Program-made: the position numbers and the translations under genes
Part shown: positions 9,030 through 18,300 of the stretch, piece by piece
Layout: every line of letters starts with the position of its first letter
Numbering within the stretch: the first letter of the stretch is position 1
Assembly: GCA_045592745.1 (NCBI GenBank)
Contig: JAZNVH010000011.1
Span: forward strand, 38,258-102,257
Direction of reading: 5' to 3'
From: Aphodoplasma sp045592745
GTDB taxonomy: Bacteria > Bacillota > Clostridia > UBA1381 > UMGS1253
Length of the DNA stretch: 64,000 bases
The notes under the pieces: generated by a model
Told to the model about the DNA's origin: nothing
The model's database searches: none
What the model saw: the letters and a program-made list of their open reading frames with translations, nothing else

Positions 9030-12000
9030 TTGGAATTTACAACTTTTGACGCCATAAAAATAGGCCTGGCCTCTCCCGAGAAAATCCGAGAATGGTCACA
9101 TGGTGAGGTCAAAAAGCCTGAAACCATAAATTATAGAACACTAAAGCCCGAACGTGACGGACTCTTTTGCGAAAGAATCTTCGGGCCCCAGCGTGACTGG
9201 GAATGTCACTGCGGAAAGTACAAAAAGATTCGATACAAGGGTATAGTATGTGACCGTTGCGGCGTTGAGGTTACACGCTCGAAGGTGCGCCGTGAAAGAA
9301 TGGGTCACATAGAGCTTGCCACACCGGTTTCTCATATCTGGTACTTTAAAGGTATACCGTCAAGAATGGGACTTCTTCTTGATATGTCGCCGAAGGTACT
9401 TGAACAGGTGTTGTACTTTGCTGCACACGTTGTTATTGATGCAGGTAATACAGGGCTTCCGGAAAAGTCGGTTTTGTCTGAGAAAGATTATCGCGAATGT
9501 GTTGAAAAATACGGCGATAACTTTAAGGCGGGAATGGGCGCAGAGTCTATTAAAGAGCTTTTGCAGAAGATTGACCTTGAAGAACTTTCAAAAGAACTTA
9601 AAGAACAGCTTGAAAGCGCACAGGGACAAAAGAAAATCCGCATTGTTAAACGTCTTGAAGCTGTTGAGGCTTTCAGACTTTCGAAAAACAAGCCTGAGTG
9701 GATGATTATGGATGTTATCCCGGTAATTCCGCCAGAACTAAGACCTATGGTACAGCTCGACGGCGGACGTTTTGCGACGAGCGATTTAAATGATTTGTAT
9801 CGTCGTGTTATAAACAGAAACAATCGTCTTAAAAGACTTCTTGATTTGCACGCTCCTGATATCATTGTAAGAAATGAAAAGAGAATGCTTCAGGAGGCTG
9901 TTGACGCACTTATTGATAACGGCAGACGCGGCCGTCCCGTTACAGGACCCGGAAACCGTGCGCTCAAGTCACTTTCCGATATGCTTAAAGGTAAGCAGGG
10001 ACGCTTCAGACAGAATCTTCTTGGTAAGCGTGTTGACTATTCAGGACGTAGCGTTATCGTTGTGGGTCCGGAACTTAAGCTTTATCAGTGCGGTCTTCCG
10101 AAGGAAATGGCAATTGAGTTATTCAAGCCATTTGTTATGAAAAAACTTGTCGCTGATGGTCTTGCACACAACATAAAGAGCGCTAAACGTATGGTTGAAA
10201 GACTTCGTCCTGAGGTTTGGGACGTGCTTGAGGATGTTATCAAGGAGCATCCGGTACTGCTAAACCGTGCTCCTACACTTCACAGACTTGGTATTCAGGC
10301 GTTTGAGCCGGTGCTTGTTGAAGGCAGAGCGCTAAAGCTTCATCCGCTCGTATGTACAGCATACAACGCCGACTTCGACGGCGACCAGATGGCTGTTCAC
10401 GTTCCGCTCTCTCCCGAGGCACAGGCAGAGGCAAGATTCCTTATGCTTTCAGCAAACAACCTTCTAAAGCCACAGGACGGAAAGCCTGTTACTGTTCCGA
10501 CACAGGATATGGTACTTGGAAGCTACTACTTGACACTTGTCAAGGATGGCGACAAGGGTGAAGGCAAGGTGTTTTCCGATGTTGATGAAGCTATGATGGC
10601 GTACAGAAATGGAATAATTACGCTTCATGCACGCATCAAGGTTCGTATGAAGAAGGAAATTGACGGCGTAATGCAGCAGCGCACAATAAATGCTACAATG
10701 GGTCAGATTATCTTTAACGAGCACATTCCTCAGGATTTGGGCTTTGTTGACAGAAGTGATCCAGCAAAGGCATTTGACCTTGAGTTTACGAAGCTTGCTA
10801 CTAAAAAGCAGCTTGGAATTATTATAGACAGATGTATCCGTGTTCACGGCTTTACTGAAACAGCTGATGTTCTTGACAATATTAAAGCGCTTGGCTTTAA
10901 GTATTCAACACAGGGCGCTGTTACAGTTAGCGTGTCTGATATCAAAGTGCCTGAGGTTAAAGGACAGCTTCTTGCAGAAGCAGAAGAAAAGGTTGATAAA
11001 ATTACAAAACAGTTTAGACGTGGTATGCTTGATGATAACGAGCGTTACGATGCAGTTATCAAGGTTTGGACAGAAACAAACGACAAGCTCACAAAAGAAC
11101 TTATGGATAACATGGATGCACTTAACCCGATTTACATGATGGCAAACTCCGGTGCACGTGGTAGCGTAAATCAGATTCGTCAGCTTGCAGGTATGCGCGG
11201 TCTTATGGCTAACACATCCGGTAAAGCGGTCGAGATTCCGATTCGTGCTAATTTCCGTGAAGGTCTTAACGTACTTGAGTACTTTATTTCAACTCACGGT
11301 GCAAGAAAAGGTCTTGCAGATACGGCTCTTCGTACAGCTGACTCGGGTTACCTTACAAGACGTCTTGTTGATGTCAGCCAGGATGTAATTATCCGCGAGG
11401 ATGACTGTGGTACAACAGAGGGCTTGGTTGTAAGCGCAATAAAGGACGGCAACGAGGTTATCGAGCCGCTTAAAGACAGACTTTTGGGTCGTTATGCTTG
11501 CGGCGATGTTGTTGATCCGTCAACAGGCGAGGTCTTGGTTGCGGATGGCGTTATGATGGGCGACGAAGAAATCGCAAAAATCGAAAACGCAGGCGTTGAG
11601 GAAGTTAAGATAAGAAGCATACTCACATGTAAGTGTGCTGTAGGTGTGTGCTCGCACTGCTATGGTTCAAACCTTGCAAGCGGTGAGCCTGTACCGGTGG
11701 GCGAGGCTGTTGGTATTATCGCAGCTCAGTCAATCGGTGAGCCTGGTACACAGCTTACAATGCGTACGTTCCACTCGGGCGGTGTTGCCGGCGACGATAT
11801 CACACAGGGTCTTCCCCGTGTCGAAGAATTGTTCGAGGCAAGAAAGCCAAAGGGCGTTGCAATCATATCAGAAATCGGTGGCAGCGTTGCAGTTTCAGAA
11901 ACAAAGAAGCGTCGTGAAATTGTGGTTACTGATGATGAAACAAAGGAAAGCATCACATATGTAATTCCTTATGATGCTCGCATACGTGTTAAAGATGGCG

Positions 12001-12587
12001 ATATTATCAAAAAGGGTGCGCCGCTTACAAGTGGTTCGCTCAATCCTCAGGATATACTCAGAATTCTTGGTGAGAGAGCTGTTCAAAGCTATCTTACACA
12101 AGAGGTTCAGAGAGTTTATCGTATGCAGGGTGTTGATATTTCCGATAAGCATATCGAAGTTATTGTTCGCCAGATGATGCGTAAAGTTAAGATTGATGAA
12201 TCCGGTGATACAAATCTTTTGATGGGAAGCCTTGTAGATGTATTTGAGTTTGAGAAGGCAAACGAGGAGGCGGTAAACAACGGTGGCAAACCTGCCAGCG
12301 CAACAATCAACCTTCTTGGTATTACAAAGGCGGCTCTTGCTACAGATTCGTTCTTGTCAGCGGCTTCGTTCCAGGAAACAACGAGAGTTCTTACAGAAGC
12401 AGCTATTAAGGGCAAGGTTGACCCGCTTCTCGGTCTTAAGGAAAACGTTATTATTGGTAAGCTTGTTCCTGCAGGTACGGGTATGAGCTTGTATCGTGAC
12501 GTTGACTTAAATATCGAGGGTGCAGAGAAAACTGCGCTTGAAGATGCACTTGATGCTGCAATGGCACAGAGTGATTTGATAGGCTAA
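9030..12587 (+). CDS. rpoC: DNA-directed RNA polymerase subunit beta'
   Basis: 1185 residues. Largest RNA polymerase subunit; it carries the catalytic magnesium site NADFDGD at residues 446-452. The first zinc site is C-x-C ... C-x2-C in the WECHCGKY ... VCDRCGVEV region near residues 55-80. The second is the Cys of DDCGTTEG plus the TCKCAVGVCSHCYG cluster. The trigger-loop segment MRTFHSGGVAGDD is intact. The start is TTG 9030: GAGGAGG lies 8 bases upstream and the encoded EFTTFDAIKIGLASPE is the normal N-terminus. It follows rpoB by 92 bases with no terminator between, so it is in the same operon. Confidence 0.97.
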   Translation: MEFTTFDAIKIGLASPEKIREWSHGEVKKPETINYRTLKPERDGLFCERIFGPQRDWECHCGKYKKIRYKGIVCDRCGVEVTRSKVRRERMGHIELATPVSHIWYFKGIPSRMGLLLDMSPKVLEQVLYFAAHVVIDAGNTGLPEKSVLSEKDYRECVEKYGDNFKAGMGAESIKELLQKIDLEELSKELKEQLESAQGQKKIRIVKRLEAVEAFRLSKNKPEWMIMDVIPVIPPELRPMVQLDGGRFATSDLNDLYRRVINRNNRLKRLLDLHAPDIIVRNEKRMLQEAVDALIDNGRRGRPVTGPGNRALKSLSDMLKGKQGRFRQNLLGKRVDYSGRSVIVVGPELKLYQCGLPKEMAIELFKPFVMKKLVADGLAHNIKSAKRMVERLRPEVWDVLEDVIKEHPVLLNRAPTLHRLGIQAFEPVLVEGRALKLHPLVCTAYNADFDGDQMAVHVPLSPEAQAEARFLMLSANNLLKPQDGKPVTVPTQDMVLGSYYLTLVKDGDKGEGKVFSDVDEAMMAYRNGIITLHARIKVRMKKEIDGVMQQRTINATMGQIIFNEHIPQDLGFVDRSDPAKAFDLEFTKLATKKQLGIIIDRCIRVHGFTETADVLDNIKALGFKYSTQGAVTVSVSDIKVPEVKGQLLAEAEEKVDKITKQFRRGMLDDNERYDAVIKVWTETNDKLTKELMDNMDALNPIYMMANSGARGSVNQIRQLAGMRGLMANTSGKAVEIPIRANFREGLNVLEYFISTHGARKGLADTALRTADSGYLTRRLVDVSQDVIIREDDCGTTEGLVVSAIKDGNEVIEPLKDRLLGRYACGDVVDPSTGEVLVADGVMMGDEEIAKIENAGVEEVKIRSILTCKCAVGVCSHCYGSNLASGEPVPVGEAVGIIAAQSIGEPGTQLTMRTFHSGGVAGDDITQGLPRVEELFEARKPKGVAIISEIGGSVAVSETKKRREIVVTDDETKESITYVIPYDARIRVKDGDIIKKGAPLTSGSLNPQDILRILGERAVQSYLTQEVQRVYRMQGVDISDKHIEVIVRQMMRKVKIDESGDTNLLMGSLVDVFEFEKANEEAVNNGGKPASATINLLGITKAALATDSFLSAASFQETTRVLTEAAIKGKVDPLLGLKENVIIGKLVPAGTGMSLYRDVDLNIEGAEKTALEDALDAAMAQSDLIG

Positions 12588-12600
12588 ATTAAATAAAAAT

Positions 12601-12642
12601 AAAAAGTGCGGGCAGCTTGCTCGCACTTTTTGCGTTTTTTTT
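12601..12642 (+). terminator. Terminator of the rpoBC operon
   Basis: 10-bp stem 12601-12610 with 12622-12631 and a short inner stem, followed by a T-run. It also lies just beyond the converging XRE gene. Confidence 0.85.
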
Positions 12643-12643
12643 G

Positions 12644-12868
12644 TTATATTTTTTTACGTTTGGGCGGTGTTGGGTCATCTGTTAAATTTAAAATATAATC
12701 TGTGCTGACATTGTATAAAAGTGCGAGTTTAATTAATATATCTACGGGAAGAGATACCTCGCCGCGTTCGTAATTGCTATAAATTCTTTGGCTACAATTA
12801 AGACGTTTTGCTAAATCAGTTTGTGTAAAATCGTTATCTTCGCGCAAATCTTTTAAACGTGTAAACAT
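12644..12868 (-). CDS. XRE-family (Cro/C1-type) helix-turn-helix regulator
   Basis: 74 residues, essentially a single HTH_3 domain. RLKDLREDND, the TQTDLAKRL recognition region, SQRIYSNYERGE and LPVDILIKLALLYNVSTDYIL make up the five-helix Cro/C1 fold, followed by a short Lys/Arg-rich tail. ATG 12868 is preferred over GTG 12877 because GGGGTG lies 6 bases upstream of the ATG and overlaps the GTG. It is transcribed away from the 96-residue gene at 12961. Two near-perfect palindromes lie between the two genes, which suggests this protein binds there and represses both promoters. No ligand or oligomerisation domain is visible. Confidence 0.88.
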   Translation of the reverse strand: MFTRLKDLREDNDFTQTDLAKRLNCSQRIYSNYERGEVSLPVDILIKLALLYNVSTDYILNLTDDPTPPKRKKI

Positions 12869-12886
12869 TTTATTCACCCCGATTAA

Positions 12887-12915
12887 AGTATATATTAGCG
12901 AAATAATCGCTATTG
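12887..12915 (-). promoter_or_regulatory. Weak promoter for the XRE regulator, spanning operator 1
   Basis: On the - strand a TATACT -10 box is the complement of 12887-12892, with a poor -35 match at 12910-12915. Operator 1 (12896-12912) fills the spacer, so bound repressor would block this promoter. Confidence 0.4.
12896..12912. promoter_or_regulatory. Operator 1, palindrome TAGCGA-N5-TCGCTA
   Basis: Perfect 6-bp half-sites separated by 5 bases. It shares its half-site with operator 2, whose centre is 25 bp away. Likely binding site of the divergent XRE regulator. Confidence 0.65.
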
Positions 12916-12941
12916 ATTTTTAGCGAAAAATTCGCTAAAAT
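12913..12941 (+). promoter_or_regulatory. Promoter of the 96-residue gene with operator 2 inside
   Basis: TTGATT at 12913-12918, 17-bp spacer, TAAAAT at 12936-12941. The palindrome TTTTAGCGAA-AAA-TTCGCTAAAA (12918-12940) occupies the whole spacer and touches both hexamers, an arrangement that makes repression by the XRE protein very likely. Confidence 0.6.
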
Positions 12942-12960
12942 ATATTTTGAGGTGATTATT

Positions 12961-13251
12961 ATGAAAATAAAAAAAGAATTTGAAATTAATTTTTACCGTT
13001 TGAGTAGATTTATGGGAGAAGATTTGTATAAAGAGGTTACGAGTGCACAATTTTGGGAGCTTGACAAATTTGAGCCGGCCCTTTGCACATGGATTGAAAA
13101 TGAAGTTATTGCAAAAGTGCCGGCAATGGATAAATATTTTAGAGGTATTGGACTCTATAGAAGGGATTTACAGGCACAGATGTTTCTCAGATTATATTAT
13201 GCGACTGAATGCGAAAAAATAGAACAGACGCAACAAGGCTTTTATGGATAA
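12961..13251 (+). CDS. Hypothetical protein, 96 residues, divergent from XRE regulator
   Basis: I do not recognise this protein. It is a soluble, mixed-charge polypeptide with several aromatics (FWELDKFEP, YFRGIGLYRRD, RLYYATE), no signal peptide, membrane segment or metal motif, and it looks mostly helical. ATG 12961 follows GAGGTG by 6 bases; the longer frame from 12913 runs through the promoter and operator. Its promoter contains operator 2, so its expression should depend on the neighbouring XRE protein. The layout would suit a regulated single effector, a toxin-antitoxin-like pair or a phage-remnant module, but nothing in its residues decides between these. Confidence 0.7.
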   Translation: MKIKKEFEINFYRLSRFMGEDLYKEVTSAQFWELDKFEPALCTWIENEVIAKVPAMDKYFRGIGLYRRDLQAQMFLRLYYATECEKIEQTQQGFYG

Positions 13252-13418
13252 GAAGGTTTTCTTTTAAACCGCTCATTTTCAGTATGAATTTTAATATAAG
13301 AAACAAGTGAATTTTATTTAACAGTATTAATTTGTAAAGTTTTTGTGTTTATTTGCGAAATTGCAGAGCAAGATAATAAAAAAACAATAAATAATTTGAC
13401 GAATTATCAAAAAAATCC

Positions 13419-13447
13419 TTGACATTGGCGCTATAAAAGTATAAAAT
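13419..13447 (+). promoter_or_regulatory. Promoter of pyrG
   Basis: Perfect TTGACA at 13419-13424, 17-bp spacer, TAAAAT at 13442-13447, about 65 bases before the start codon. Confidence 0.75.
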
Positions 13448-13512
13448 AAATTAGGTATTTTATTTAAACAAATAGATTATACAGATATTCTAAGAAAAAA
13501 GGATTGGTAACT

Positions 13513-15105
13513 GTGGCAGTAAAGTACATTTTTGTAACAGGCGGTGTTGTTTCCGGCCTTGGCAAAGGAATTACCGTTGCTTCGATTGGCAGACTTTTAA
13601 AAGCAAGAGGTCTGCGAGTTACAATGCAAAAGTTTGATCCATACATTAATATAGGTCCCGGTCGTATGAGCCCCATACAGCACGGTGAGGTTTTTATCAC
13701 CGATGATGGTCACGAAACCGACCTTGATATTGGTCACTATGAGCGTTTTGCTGATGAGAGTCTTACAAGAAACTCAAATACTTCGGCAGGACGCATTTAC
13801 TGGAATGTTATTTCCAACGAGCGTGAAGGCGCTTATGGTGGCGGTACTGTGCAGATTATCCCGCACATTACTGACGAAATTAAAAGAAAGATTTTCAGTG
13901 CAGGCAACGAGTCAAATGCCGATGTTGTTATTACTGAAATCGGTGGTACTGTCGGCGATATAGAGAGTATGCCTTTCTTGGAGGCTATACGCCAGGTTGC
14001 AAGTGATGTCGGCCGTGAAAACTGTGTTTATGTTCAGGTGGCGCTCATTCCGTATCTTACTGCTTCGGGCGAGCTTAAGACAAAGCCTGTTCAGCACAGC
14101 GTTAAAGAGCTTTTAAACGTAGGCATACAGCCTGATGTAATCGTATGCCGTACGGAAATGCCTATAAATGATGAAATAAAGAAAAAAATCGGTTTGTTCT
14201 GCAATGTGTCAAGTGACGCTGTTATTCAGAATATTACCGCACCTACTATATATGAAATTCCGCTTATATTTGAGCAGGAGGGACTTTCAAAGGTTATATG
14301 TGACAAATTATCACTTGGCTGTGGCGAGCCTGACCTTGCAGAGTGGCGTGAGCTTGTTAATACCTTTAAATATCCTGAAAAGGAAACTACCGTTGCCATT
14401 GTCGGCAAGGATGCAGAGCTTCATGACTCATATCTTAGCGTATATGAATCGCTCTTGCATGCAGGTATTGCAAACAAGTGCCGTGTAAATATCAGATGGA
14501 TTGATGCACATGACATCAACGAGTCAAATGCTAATGAGCTTCTTGACGGCGTTGACGGCATTTTGAGTCCCGGCGGTTATGGAGCTGACGGTGCTCATGG
14601 ACAGGTTGTTGCTTCTGAGTATGCAAGAACTCATAAAATTGCTTTTCTCGGAATCGGACTTGGCATGGAGTTGGCTGTTTTGGGATTTGCACGTAATGCG
14701 TGTGGCCTTTCTGATGCTCAGTCAAAGGAATTTAACAAAGACGCTTCGTGTGATGTGATCTTTGCTCCCGAAAAGGGAACTACCTCGGCAGAGGAGGACG
14801 GCGTTAAACGCGGCGCAAGAGAAACTTTGGTATCAAAGGGTACAAAGCTCTATGATATATATAAGGAAGAAAAAATTTCGGAAAGACACTGGAATGCATA
14901 TGAGGTTAATCCGAAATACTATGACGTGCTTGAGAAAAACGGTCTTGTTATATCAGGCAAGTCAACAGACTGCGGCTTTGCAGATGTAATCGAGCTTGCA
15001 GACCACGGATTTTTTGTGGGTGTAATTTTCCATCCGCAATTTAAATCGCGTCCCAACCGCCCGCACAAGCTTATCAAAGAGTTTGTCGGCGCGTGTTTAA
15101 AATAA
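13513..15105 (+). CDS. pyrG: CTP synthase with degenerate glutaminase domain
   Basis: 530 residues from GTG 13513 (AAAGGA 9 bases upstream; TTG 13504 directly abuts it). The N-terminal synthetase half is well conserved: VTGGVVSGLGKGI P-loop, QHGEVF, DLDIGHYERF, TVQIIPHIT, EIGGTVGDIES and KTKPVQHSVKELL. It should therefore make CTP from UTP, ATP and ammonia. The C-terminal glutamine amidotransferase half keeps its length but has lost its chemistry. The nucleophile motif GICLGM reads GIGLGM (Gly382 for Cys), the HPEF motif reads HPQF (His507, Gln509 for the triad Glu), and the oxyanion loop and the MRLG region are altered. Glutamine use is therefore unlikely; ammonia or a separate glutaminase would be needed. 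Confidence 0.93.
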   Translation: MAVKYIFVTGGVVSGLGKGITVASIGRLLKARGLRVTMQKFDPYINIGPGRMSPIQHGEVFITDDGHETDLDIGHYERFADESLTRNSNTSAGRIYWNVISNEREGAYGGGTVQIIPHITDEIKRKIFSAGNESNADVVITEIGGTVGDIESMPFLEAIRQVASDVGRENCVYVQVALIPYLTASGELKTKPVQHSVKELLNVGIQPDVIVCRTEMPINDEIKKKIGLFCNVSSDAVIQNITAPTIYEIPLIFEQEGLSKVICDKLSLGCGEPDLAEWRELVNTFKYPEKETTVAIVGKDAELHDSYLSVYESLLHAGIANKCRVNIRWIDAHDINESNANELLDGVDGILSPGGYGADGAHGQVVASEYARTHKIAFLGIGLGMELAVLGFARNACGLSDAQSKEFNKDASCDVIFAPEKGTTSAEEDGVKRGARETLVSKGTKLYDIYKEEKISERHWNAYEVNPKYYDVLEKNGLVISGKSTDCGFADVIELADHGFFVGVIFHPQFKSRPNRPHKLIKEFVGACLK

Positions 15106-15172
15106 AACTATAGCAGATGTGATACAACAATGTTACTTATTTTACAGTTATATTACATCTGTTAAAACTGCA

Positions 15173-15201
15173 TTGACGAGTTTGATTTGGGATGGTATAA
15201 T
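15173..15201 (+). promoter_or_regulatory. Strong extended -10 promoter of the first SLH gene
   Basis: TTGACG at 15173-15178, 17-bp spacer, perfect TATAAT at 15196-15201 preceded by the TGG extended -10 element. Confidence 0.8.
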
Positions 15202-15207
15202 CAATGC

Positions 15208-15335
15208 AGGAAGGTGGTTAAGTGTCTTTAATCACCACCGGGCGGGTCGCATATGAAAGAGGGTGACCGCGGCCTGCTACATATTTTAACTCTTTCGACA
15301 ACCTAAAAAATTATTATAAGGGAGGATTTGAGACT
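15208..15335 (+). promoter_or_regulatory. Structured leader of the first SLH gene
   Basis: About 128 untranslated bases. Hairpin 1 pairs GGTGGT (15213-15218) with ACCACC (15234-15239). Hairpin 2 pairs 15242-15248 with 15265-15270, with one bulged G. GGGAGG is close to the ATG. Long hairpin-capped leaders are known to stabilise abundant S-layer mRNAs; that role here is inference. Confidence 0.55.
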
Positions 15336-18300
15336 ATGAAAAATCTCAAAAAGGTTTTGGCACTAGTTTTGGCGTGTGTAATGGTATTCGGTACTGTTGC
15401 AATGGCAGGTTCGGTTTATCCGGACGTTGCTGACGACGCTATCTATGCTGAATCAGTAAAAGCATTGTCAGCTCTTGGTATCATCAAGGGTGACGAAAAT
15501 GGTAACTTTAATCCTGACGCTACTATCACTAGAGCGGAAATGGCAAAGATTCTTTGCACAATGCTCGGAACAGGCGATATCGCTCCGGCAAACACAATCT
15601 TTAGTGATGTTCCGTCATCACACTGGGCTTCCGGTTATGTTAACTACGCTCAGCAGTATGGTTGCATCGCTGGTTATGGCGACGGCACATTCGGTCCTGA
15701 GGATCCGGTTACATACGAGCAGGTTATCAAACTTATAATGGCAGCTCTTGGTTATACACCTATGGCTGAGGAAAACGGCGGTTATCCGACAGGTTACCTC
15801 TATGTTGCTGCTGATATGGAAGTAACAGAGCGTGCAGTAGGTAACGGTCCTGAACCGGCTCCGAGAGGCACAGTTGCAATTCTTGTTTGCAACGCAATGA
15901 ACACTCCTGTAATGGAGAGAGTAAGCTATGGTACAGAAGCTGTTTGGGACATCCTTGATGGTGGTTCATACAACGGTATCTACGGTGTACAGAGCCGTGA
16001 GTTCAAGACACTTCTTACTTCAAAGCACAAGGTATACAAGGTAGCTGGTAAGGTAGTAGATTCTTACAAGGGCGAGGCATCATTGAAGGATGGCATTGTA
16101 AACACAGAGATTTGGGATAGAATGAAGATCGGTGTTGATAAGCTTCTTGGTGCTACAGGCCAGAACATGCAACCAAACGGTGAATATCAGTATTATGAAC
16201 TCAACAACATCAACGCTGAAGGCACAGACGCTGCTGAATACGTTGGTTATGAGTCATACCTTTACTTCAAGGTTTCTCTTACAGGTGATATCAACCTTAT
16301 CTGTGTAACACCTAAGAGTGCAAGAAATAAGTCAATCGTTATCGAAGATGTTGCTAACGTTTACGATTCTTCAATAGATACTGTTAGAGATGCTGATAAG
16401 ATTCAGCTTGTAACAGCTAGTCCTTCACCGGCTCCTGTTAAGTATGTATTCTCATACTGGAATGACAGAGAGACAGAGAACAGAATCACAGCTGTTGACC
16501 TTGATCTTGGTGTAAAAATCTACAAGAACAACAAAAAGGTTACATCAATAGATAACACAAGCGGTGATACAATAAAGGCTTCTATCGTTCCTGCTTCAGG
16601 AAAGGGTAGCATCACATTGGTGGATACAGACAACGATGGTGACTATGACCTTATCAAGACAACAGAGATTATAACAGCTGTTGTTAATACAATTAACGCA
16701 AAAGCAAATGCAATTTATTTAAAGCAGGATGGTAAGAGCAGTGCTCTTATTTATAACAACCTTACAAACTTTAAGCTCAATGCAGATTCTTCACCGGATC
16801 TCAGAGAGTATAAAATCACAATCGATGGCGCTGAAGCTGATGTAGCAGACCTTAAAGAGTATGACGTACTCAGCATCGTAACAAATGATTACGCAAACCC
16901 GATTTTTGTTTACATTGATGTTACAAGAAATGTAATCGAGGGTAAGGTTACAGCTAAGAGAGATGTATTAGGTACTGTAAATGATTATGTTGTAATCGGC
17001 GGCGAGAAATACAAAGCTGCTGCTGTAACAAACATCACTACAGCTGGTATCAATATCGATGAGGAAGGCAAGTTCTACCTCAACGCTGACGGCGAAATCG
17101 TATTGAAGGATACAACTTCAGTTCTCGGCGGTGACTATGCATACCTTTACAGCACAGGCGATGGTAACTTCGCAGGCGAGACTTATGTAAGAATGTTTAC
17201 AAAAGACGGCGCTGACGTTACATACAAAGTTGCTGATAAGATTAAGATTAATGGTGTTCAGGCTGAAAATGCAACAACAGCATTTACAACAGATCAGTTG
17301 ATAAAGATGTTTAGAAACAATACATTCGTACCATCTACTGCACCTGCAGCTGTTGTTAGCGATTTGTTTGCTGCACCTACACCTATTCCGACTGCTACTG
17401 GAACACCGATTCCGGTTGTAGCTAATAGTGCAGTACCAACGAGTGCAAATTTGACAGCTTCTACATTGATCAAGTGTCTTGTTGATGGTTACAATGATGT
17501 TGACAGAACAGCTTATGAGTTGATTCCGTATACAACTTCTCCGAGTCCAGCAGGTTATGGTGCTGCAGGTTTGAACAGAGATATTGCTAAGTTTGTAAAA
17601 TATAAGGTAAATAGCAATGGCGAAATCACAGAGCTTAATATAGCTGCTCATTGGGCAACTGCTGATGGTCAGTTCGGTTACGAAGGATTTGATTCAGATG
17701 TACAGTGGAAAGAATCACTTGCTAAATTTGACGGTGGCGAAGCTATTCCGGATAATGCTGTAGTATTCTTTGTTCCTGCTGTTGGTTCAATTGCTGACTA
17801 CTCAGTAAAGACAGTTGCTGATTTGGTTGATGGTACAACGTATACACCTTACTATTTCACAAAAACAGAAGATGGTCCGGCTGCAGTATTGATGTTCGGT
17901 TCAAGAGCTTCAATGGATACAAAGAGCCCGTTTGCAATCTTTGCTGGTGCTTCAAGCATCAAGGTTGACGGTGATGACGCTTACAGCGTTACATACTGGA
18001 AAGATGGCGCTAAGGTTGAAGAAACTCTTACAGTAGTAGATGGTGAGTACGGCGCTTTGGCTAAGGTTGCTGCTATGAATATCGGTGATGCATTTATCTA
18101 CAGCATGAATGATAACGGTCAGGCTGACGATATCCACGTAATCTTCAGTGCTGGTACTGCTCCAGTATACAACGCAGCTTCTCCGTCAGCAACTCCGGTT
18201 ATTACACACGTTCCGACCCTCAGAGCATACATCAGCACACCTGCTGGTTCACCTGCTCCATTCCAGTTCTATGGTGACGCTAATAACACAGCAGACAACG

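Noticed and set aside
12644..13251. Calling the XRE/96-residue pair a toxin-antitoxin system
   Set aside because: The genes are divergent rather than co-directional, and the 96-residue protein shows no known toxin motif; the evidence supports only a regulated pair.
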